5,326 nucleotides of DNA from Elusimicrobia bacterium RIFCSPLOWO2_01_FULL_54_10 (GTDB taxonomy: Bacteria; Elusimicrobiota; Elusimicrobia; 2-02-FULL-39-32). The DNA lies in assembly GCA_001799975.1 (NCBI GenBank), contig MGUQ01000093.1, positions 1,817-7,142 of the forward strand. The letters are read 5' to 3'. Shown here in pieces: positions 1 to 5,326 of this stretch (within the stretch, counting starts at the first letter, position 1; each line of letters opens with the position of its first letter). The position numbers were made by a program, and so were the translations under genes. The notes beneath the pieces are model-generated. The model saw only the letters and a program-made list of their open reading frames with translations. It was not told where the DNA came from and ran no database searches.

Positions 1-6
1 ATGCCC

Positions 7-1773
7 CTACCGAATCAAAATCAATTTTCCTGTTTCTGATTTATTGTCGTCAATTCTGAATCGGTAGAGATACACTCCGGCGGCAGCACGCCCGCCGTCG
101 TCCGTCGTTCCGTCCCAATCAAATTCATACACAAATTTTTGCGTTCCCGAGGCTGAGCCGTTGGCCCGGATGAGAAATTCGGGCACATCCCGAACGAGCG
201 CTCCTGACATGTCATGCAGGGTGAGCAGGATGTTTTGGGCGGGTTTGGACGCGTGGAGCACAATCGTTGTGAGCGTTCCTGCGGGCGCGCCCTGCTTTTG
301 CGCGTAGGCGGGCCCCCCCGGATTGGGAAAATTGATCACGCGCGTGATTTCCTGTGATTCTCCGGCAAAAGCTTTTTTCACCGTGAGCGCCGCGCCGTAA
401 AACCCCGTCACCGCAATGCCCGTCTGCTGGCCCCCGAAGGCGTTCGAAAAGGGCGCTGCAAAAATGTTCCGTCCCGTGCTGCCGGGAAACGAGTCGCTTT
501 CAACCCCGCTTGTGAGCGCCGCCTGGCCTGTGCCTCCCGCCTCCACCAAGTCCAGTCCCAAATTGGGAGATCCGGAGTTCACCGAATTGGCCGCGAGGCG
601 TTCTTCGGATGAAAGAATGGAATCATCCACATGCCAGATCAAATATCCATCCTGCAAGGTGCCGTAAGGGAGAGCATCGTCATAAATTTTACCCGTCAGG
701 GAACTTCGGCCCCGGCGCTCAATCAAAAAATATTCCGTGTTGGGATTGACCCCCCCCACGCCTGAAATGGGAATCCGGACATAGGCGTTGGCCGTTCCTG
801 CGGCATAGCCCAGAGACAGGGTCTGCGCGCTGTCAGAGGCCGTGACTGTTTGCGGGCTCGAAAAAAATCCCAGGAACTGCTTGGACCAGGCGTCCAGATG
901 AGCCGGATTGGAGCCCAGGGGAGACCCGATATAGATGCCTGCGTCCATCAAGCTCCACTTTCCCACCACGGAGTTCGAAGGCGTTTTGTAGAGATCCGGC
1001 AGGCCCAGCTGGTGGCCGTATTCATGACAGATAACGCCGAGCGGGCTTATGTTTTGCGCCTCAGATTCCGGCACAAAAGTGGCGCCATTGAATGTTCTTC
1101 CGTTATAAGTCATGGGAGAGCGGATGCCGTCCGTCTGGAGGCCCGTGGGAGGGATGGTGGGCGCAAAGACGGACCAGATGTTGTCCGTCTGACAGGACGA
1201 ATCATTGGCGGTTTCCGCGCCGATGCCCGCGTGATAGATCATCACATGGTTGAATGGGGCCATGTTGTAATCCGTGTTGGCCGCCGAAAGAGCGTCCTTG
1301 GCAATCTGGTCGTAATTGGTGCAAAGCCCCTGGGCGTAAGACGCCAATGTCTGAGGGAGGCGGTAGGCGCCCTGTGCGCCGGTGTTGCCCGCGGAAGTCG
1401 TGCTTTGAGTGACCGTGGCGCTCACGGTGAAGAGCGAATAGGAATTTTCAGAATAATATTGTTTCAGGCTTTCCATGAAACTTTCGGTCTCAGTTTTTGT
1501 TTTCGTCATGATTTTGTCGGAAAAATCCACGCGGATGACCAGGACATAAGCTGTGGTGGGCGAGAGAGGCACTTGAAAGAAGGGGGCGGCTTTGAGGGCG
1601 GAAGTCCTCTGCGCCGCGGCCACGGGATTGATGCGGCAGACGGCACGGTCCGGAGCTGTGAAGCCAGGCGGGGGCGGAGCGGTCCAGGCGCAGGCCGGGC
1701 TCAAAAGGAGCAGAGCGAAAAGAAAGTTACTGAACCGATTTTGCGAGGGAGCGCACAATGGAGCGGATTTCAT
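7..1773 (-). CDS. Secreted M6-family zinc metalloprotease B with C-terminal FlgD-Ig/sorting-like domain
   Basis: This 588-aa protein is a paralogue of protease A and a predicted exported M6 zinc endopeptidase. The signal peptide is longer (about 29 residues, core FLFALLLLSP, likely cut after ACA), followed by a short proline run. The lone propeptide-type cysteine recurs as C46 in VCRIN. The catalytic domain starts near YVLVIRVDFSD (76-86); the zinc motif is H250-E251-Y-G-H254-QLGLPD with D260, and the Met-turn is SLMD at 274-277. The blocks LIWHVDDSI (378-386) and GSPNLGLDLVEAG (401-413) match protease A. Extra cysteines (C151, C194 and C249 next to the zinc motif) are absent from A. From about residue 478 an Ig-like module begins with NFPNP, has LHDMSGALVRDV and FDWDGTTDDGGRAAAGVYLYRF, and ends GKLILIR, as in FlgD-Ig/type-IX-sorting domains. 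ATG lies inside the barrel gene's 3' end with AGGA 8 nt upstream. The TAG stop is 6 nt from the window edge. Confidence 0.92.
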   Translation of the reverse strand: MKSAPLCAPSQNRFSNFLFALLLLSPACAWTAPPPPGFTAPDRAVCRINPVAAAQRTSALKAAPFFQVPLSPTTAYVLVIRVDFSDKIMTKTKTETESFMESLKQYYSENSYSLFTVSATVTQSTTSAGNTGAQGAYRLPQTLASYAQGLCTNYDQIAKDALSAANTDYNMAPFNHVMIYHAGIGAETANDSSCQTDNIWSVFAPTIPPTGLQTDGIRSPMTYNGRTFNGATFVPESEAQNISPLGVICHEYGHQLGLPDLYKTPSNSVVGKWSLMDAGIYIGSPLGSNPAHLDAWSKQFLGFFSSPQTVTASDSAQTLSLGYAAGTANAYVRIPISGVGGVNPNTEYFLIERRGRSSLTGKIYDDALPYGTLQDGYLIWHVDDSILSSEERLAANSVNSGSPNLGLDLVEAGGTGQAALTSGVESDSFPGSTGRNIFAAPFSNAFGGQQTGIAVTGFYGAALTVKKAFAGESQEITRVINFPNPGGPAYAQKQGAPAGTLTTIVLHASKPAQNILLTLHDMSGALVRDVPEFLIRANGSASGTQKFVYEFDWDGTTDDGGRAAAGVYLYRFRIDDNKSETGKLILIR

Positions 1774-3121
1774 ATTCCATGTCCTGCAGCGTGGCGGCCT
1801 TGACCGCTTCGGTCACTTCGATGGAGCCTGTTTCCACGTCCATCATTTGCACGGCGAGGGAATATTCCCCCTGGGTTTTGGTGAGAAGGCCCGTGACCAC
1901 TTTATCTGCGCCGAGGCCCGCCCCCACGGTTTTCAAACAGGCCACATCCGTGCATTGGGACAAGTCCACGCCTGAGGAAGCAATTTTATCGCGCACCAGG
2001 GCAGGATCGATCACATCGAAAGATCTGGGAAACTTGCCGAATTCCAAAAAGAGATCGTCGGCCAGGAGCGCGGCGGTGTTTTCACCGGCCCCAAGCGAGT
2101 TCAAACCCAGGACGGCCACCTTGATGCGACGGCCTTGGCGGGTTTTCCGGATGCTGTGGATTTCTTTTGAACGCTTTTCGCGCATTTCGAGGGTGGTATG
2201 TCGCCGCCGGTTGGATTCCATGCTGCCGAACTTGTAGGACACGGAGACGGAATGTGTCTGGCCCAGGCTGCCGCTCACGATGCCGTAGTCGACGTCAAAG
2301 GGCGTCATCCTGAGGCCCAGGCCGGCATGAATTTTTCCGCTGTCCTGGTCCATCTTGTAACCGCCGCGGATGGAAAGCACGTTCCAGCCGTAATCCGCGC
2401 CGATGAGTTTTTTGAAATCGTTTTCCCTTTCTTTCACAATGTCCAGAGCCAGGATGACCTTGCCCTTGTTTGCAAAATCGAGACGGTAAGAACCGCCCAT
2501 CCTGACCGTCAGCGGGAGCGGTTCAGCGGCTTCCAGATATTTCAGGTCCGAGCCGATGTTCAAAATTGAAAAACCGAGCGCAAGCCGTCCGTCTTCCAAA
2601 CGGCTCTGCACGCCGGCGTCAAAGGCAAAGGAATTGGCGTTCACCGTGTTCACAAGCTTGGAATTGAGGAACTTAAGGGTGATTCCGGTGCCGAGCATGC
2701 CGAAAAACTCCTCGGCGTAATTGAAGGAGAGGGAATAATCTTTTTCCGCGTTCACTGTGGAGGCGGCATTGGAGGAATCGATGAGCTGGATGTCTCCCAC
2801 AGTATAATAAACGGCGCCGCCGGAAAAAGTTCCTAGAAGCGTGGGGTGCCCGTAAAATATGGAGGCGTAGGTGTCCTCGATGATCCCTCTTTGACCCATG
2901 ACGGAAGCCTCAGGCACGGCCAGGTTGGCGGGTGCCGCGGGATTATAATGAAACGCCGCAATTCCGCTTTCGTTCGCGTCCAGAGAGGTGGCGGCCTCGG
3001 CCATGGCGGCAAGCCGGGCGCTGGGCGGTTTCAAGAGCACGTTCCCGGAAAAATTGCCCGCGGCATCAAGACGGGAAACCATTGACAACAGGCAAGGAAC
3101 GGCCAGCCAAAACCTTTTCAT
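1727..3121 (-). CDS. PorV/UPF0164-like outer-membrane beta-barrel protein with C-terminal CsgG/TolB-N-like domain
   Basis: This 464-aa protein has two parts. Residues 1-20 are a signal peptide, likely cut after LDA. Residues 21-300 resemble the PorV/PorQ/UPF0164 relatives of FadL: an early AFHYNPAAPANLAV motif (56-69), then alternating hydrophobic/polar strands such as FSGGAVYYTVGD, YSLSFNYAEEFFGMLGTGITLKFL, LALGFSILNIG and a closing SVSVSYKFG (291-299). A strongly basic linker follows (about 304-332). Residues 333-464 are a separate alpha/beta domain: IKVAVLGL strand, helix to 361, FDVIDP strand, two cysteines (C390, C395), a helix into LGADKVVTGLL, then YSLAVQMMDVETGSIEV and a final helix. 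This pattern matches CsgG/TolB N-terminal-like periplasmic domains. ATG abuts the TAA of protease A, and no Shine-Dalgarno sequence is visible, so reinitiation is likely. The 3' end overlaps protease B by 47 nt. A transport or anchoring role for the flanking proteases is inference. Confidence 0.85.
   Translation of the reverse strand: MKRFWLAVPCLLSMVSRLDAAGNFSGNVLLKPPSARLAAMAEAATSLDANESGIAAFHYNPAAPANLAVPEASVMGQRGIIEDTYASIFYGHPTLLGTFSGGAVYYTVGDIQLIDSSNAASTVNAEKDYSLSFNYAEEFFGMLGTGITLKFLNSKLVNTVNANSFAFDAGVQSRLEDGRLALGFSILNIGSDLKYLEAAEPLPLTVRMGGSYRLDFANKGKVILALDIVKERENDFKKLIGADYGWNVLSIRGGYKMDQDSGKIHAGLGLRMTPFDVDYGIVSGSLGQTHSVSVSYKFGSMESNRRRHTTLEMREKRSKEIHSIRKTRQGRRIKVAVLGLNSLGAGENTAALLADDLFLEFGKFPRSFDVIDPALVRDKIASSGVDLSQCTDVACLKTVGAGLGADKVVTGLLTKTQGEYSLAVQMMDVETGSIEVTEAVKAATLQDMEYEIRSIVRSLAKSVQ
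1782..1785 (-). promoter_or_regulatory. Shine-Dalgarno-like AGGA for protease B
   Basis: Read on the minus strand the sequence is CAGGACATGGAATATG, placing AGGA 8 nt before the ATG at 1773. It lies within the coding sequence of the upstream barrel gene (around its QDMEYE residues). Of the three starts in the window it is the only one with a well-spaced ribosome-binding site. This supports the ATG at 1773 over the nearby ATG at 1780, which is in the barrel gene's own frame. Confidence 0.55.
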
Positions 3122-3124
3122 TTA
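3119..3124 (-). other. TAA|ATG stop-start junction between protease A and the barrel gene
   Basis: The TAA stop of protease A is followed directly by the ATG of the barrel gene, with no base between them and no purine-rich ribosome-binding site in the preceding AT-rich stretch. This geometry suggests translational coupling by terminating ribosomes. The coupling is inferred; the abutting codons are seen directly. Confidence 0.6.
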
Positions 3125-4777
3125 TTTAATGATGGCAATTTTCTTTTTGGCGTTCAGGCCGCCGCCTTCGACATGCAAAACATAAATGCCCGAAGACACG
3201 CCTTTTCCGTCCTTGTTATTTCCGTTCCAGGTTTCCGTGGGCTGAGCGCCCGCGGTTGCGGCCAGGGAACTTTCGTGCACAAGATCGCCGCTCAGGGAAT
3301 AAATTTTCAAATTGATGACTCCCGCAGATGTCGGTTTGAGTGTGATGCGCACGAGCTCCCCCTTGCTCGGGTTGGTGTAGCCGCTGGGCCCGCCGCCCAC
3401 GGCCACGGAATCGGACGACGACACTCCAGAAATGATGGACTTGAGTGTGACTGAAATGGAAGCGGAGCCGGGGTTGGAAATGTCTGAAACGACAATCCCC
3501 GATTCCTTGCCGTTAAAGGCGCGCGCTTTTGTCGTCTGAAATGTAACTGAGGCGCCCGGCCAGGGATCGGCTGAGGAGCCGCCCGTGGAGGCGGTGTCCG
3601 TGGTGCCCGCTTCCACCAGATCTACTCCCAGGTTGGGCGAGCCGTTGTTTACATTGTTGTTGTCTAACCGGGTCGTATTCAGGGCGATGGAATCGTCCAC
3701 ATGCCAAATGAGGAGGCCGCCCGCCTGCCCGGGCAGAAACTTGTCGTAATTGACCCCGTTGGATGTTCCGGACCTGCGGTATTCGAGAAGAAAATACTCA
3801 TTGCTTCCACCCACAGAGATGGGCAGGCGGATGAAGGAAGTCCGTGAGGTTTGGGCTTGGGTGAGCGTTTTAGTTGTCCCAAGAGTGAATGAGATCGTTT
3901 CGGTGGATGAGAACCCGAGAAACTGCTTGGACCAGGCGTCAAAATGGGCGGGATTGGCGCCAATGGCAAAGCCTCCGGAGGCGGGGTTGGGAAGATACAC
4001 TCCGGAATCCATCAAACTCCATGCCCCCACTTTTGTGGCGCCTGTTTCCGCATTATATAGATCAGGGAGGCCCAGCTGATGGCCGTATTCGTGCACAATG
4101 ACCCCCAGGGGATCCACGCTCAAAAATTCGGACTCCGGCACAAATGTGGCTCCGGGAAAAACTTTGGCTCCGATCGTGGGGCCGCCCAAAAAACTAGAGG
4201 GCGCATAAGCGGACCAGATGTTGGAGCTGATTTGGCTGCCGCTGCCGGTTTCAGAGCCGTTGCCGGCGTGTAAAATCATGATGTGGTTATAGGGCGTGAA
4301 GTTAATGCTTGCGGTTGTGGCTACGGCTACCGCATCTCGTGCAAGTTCGGCATATCTGCTGCTTAATCCATTGGCATAATAGTCCAGGGCGCGGGGCATG
4401 CGGAAAGCCAGAGCTACACCTGAGCCGTTGTTGGTGACGGTGGCGCTCGGAGAAAGAAGACCGTATGAATTTTCCAGATAAAAATTCTTTACGCTGGACA
4501 TGAATGTGTTGGCCTGCGCTTGCGTTTGCGTCATCACCTGGTCGGAAAAATCCACGCGTACCACAATGATGGTGTGCGTGGTTGCAGAAATGGGTGCAGA
4601 AAAATACGGGGAGGCCTTGAACGCGGTTATGCGTTCCTGAGTGGCTGCGGCGTTCACGCGGCAGAAGGGCGGGTGGTCCGCAGGGAGATTGTCGGGAAAA
4701 AACGGCGGCGCGGCCCGGAGGCCGGAAACGAAAGAACCTATGGCAAGAACGGCGAGGGTGAACGAGAGGCGATTCAC
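3122..4777 (-). CDS. Secreted M6-family zinc metalloprotease A with C-terminal FlgD-Ig/sorting-like domain
   Basis: This 551-aa protein is a predicted exported zinc endopeptidase of the M6 (immune inhibitor A-like) family. Residues 1-22 form a signal peptide (hydrophobic core near 5-18, likely cut after LRA). A propeptide-like stretch with one Cys (C39, in FCRVN) precedes the catalytic domain, which starts near IIVVRVDFSD (70-79). The zinc motif is H229-E230-Y-G-H233-QLGLPD, with D239 in the third-ligand position and the Met-turn SLMD at 254-257. Further M6 blocks are LIWHVDDSI (356-364) and GSPNLGVDLVEAG (379-391). From about residue 452 an Ig-like module of FlgD/type-IX-sorting type follows (KIYSLSGDLV, WNGNNKDGKGVSSGIYVLHV, ending KKKIAIIK). 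The start is GTG: an in-frame TAG lies three codons upstream and the signal sequence has no other start codon. No Shine-Dalgarno sequence is well placed; an AAGGA in the ahcY 3' end is 24 nt away. The substrate is unknown. Confidence 0.92.
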   Translation of the reverse strand: MNRLSFTLAVLAIGSFVSGLRAAPPFFPDNLPADHPPFCRVNAAATQERITAFKASPYFSAPISATTHTIIVVRVDFSDQVMTQTQAQANTFMSSVKNFYLENSYGLLSPSATVTNNGSGVALAFRMPRALDYYANGLSSRYAELARDAVAVATTASINFTPYNHIMILHAGNGSETGSGSQISSNIWSAYAPSSFLGGPTIGAKVFPGATFVPESEFLSVDPLGVIVHEYGHQLGLPDLYNAETGATKVGAWSLMDSGVYLPNPASGGFAIGANPAHFDAWSKQFLGFSSTETISFTLGTTKTLTQAQTSRTSFIRLPISVGGSNEYFLLEYRRSGTSNGVNYDKFLPGQAGGLLIWHVDDSIALNTTRLDNNNVNNGSPNLGVDLVEAGTTDTASTGGSSADPWPGASVTFQTTKARAFNGKESGIVVSDISNPGSASISVTLKSIISGVSSSDSVAVGGGPSGYTNPSKGELVRITLKPTSAGVINLKIYSLSGDLVHESSLAATAGAQPTETWNGNNKDGKGVSSGIYVLHVEGGGLNAKKKIAIIK

Positions 4778-4795
4778 CCGTTTATTCTAGAACTT

Positions 4796-5326
<531 letters not shown>

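Noticed and set aside
1686..1773. Lipoprotein signal in protease B (LLLLSPAC)
   Set aside because: The residues before C28 (Ser-Pro-Ala) do not form a proper lipobox, and ACA before W30 fits an ordinary signal peptidase I site better.
850..1803. Long plus-strand open frame (317 codons) opposite protease B
   Set aside because: It is antisense to a gene with clear family motifs, its translation is Arg/Gly/His-rich with no recognisable domain, and long antisense frames are expected in GC-rich coding DNA.
4785..4792. Palindrome TTCTAGAA between ahcY and protease A
   Set aside because: An 8-bp perfect palindrome with no loop and no T-run is too small for a terminator, and there is no spacing to support an operator call.
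4778..4795. Promoter for the protease operon in the ahcY-protease A gap
   Set aside because: Only 18 nt are available and no -10/-35-like pair is visible; any promoter would have to lie inside ahcY, which I cannot support.

Overview
The window is a tightly packed, single-strand gene block; every gene lies on the minus strand. Read in transcription order (high to low coordinates) it holds the 3' part of an S-adenosylhomocysteine hydrolase gene, a secreted M6-family zinc metalloprotease, an outer-membrane PorV/UPF0164-like beta-barrel protein with a CsgG/TolB-N-like C-terminal domain, and a second secreted M6-family metalloprotease. Junctions are 18 nt, 0 nt and a 47-nt overlap, so at least the last three genes look like one transcription unit. 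There is no non-coding stretch longer than 18 nt, and I saw no RNA gene, insertion sequence, CRISPR array or convincing terminator.

Organism: the host is a diderm (Gram-negative-type) bacterium, because one product is an outer-membrane barrel. The combination of a PorV/PorQ-type barrel and secreted enzymes ending in FlgD-Ig/type-IX-sorting-like modules points to the FCB group or Elusimicrobiota-type lineages (Elusimicrobiota is my preferred guess; Omnitrophota, Fibrobacterota or similar are alternatives). The hydrolase is of the short, archaeal/Thermotoga-like type. Base composition looks moderately GC-rich throughout, with no obvious compositional break. The taxonomic call is inference only.

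Layout: 5326-4796 ahcY (its 5' end is outside the window); 4777-3122 protease A (551 aa, GTG start); 3121-1727 PorV-like fusion (464 aa); 1773-7 protease B (588 aa). The two proteases are clear paralogues: both have a signal peptide, a lone Cys-Arg-(Ile/Val)-Asn motif before the catalytic domain, HEYGHQLGLPDLY, a Met-turn SLMD, an LIWHVDDSI block, a GSPNLG-DLVEAG block, and a C-terminal Ig-like module ending in a basic/hydrophobic strand.

How they may work together: in the type IX secretion system, PorV is the outer-membrane shuttle that receives cargo carrying a C-terminal sorting domain. Here a PorV-family barrel is encoded between two secreted proteases with sorting-domain-like C-termini. 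A cargo-plus-dedicated-exporter cassette is therefore an attractive but untested reading, and the barrel's extra CsgG/TolB-N-like periplasmic domain makes it more unusual. The ahcY gene is a housekeeping methyl-cycle gene and probably only a neighbour.
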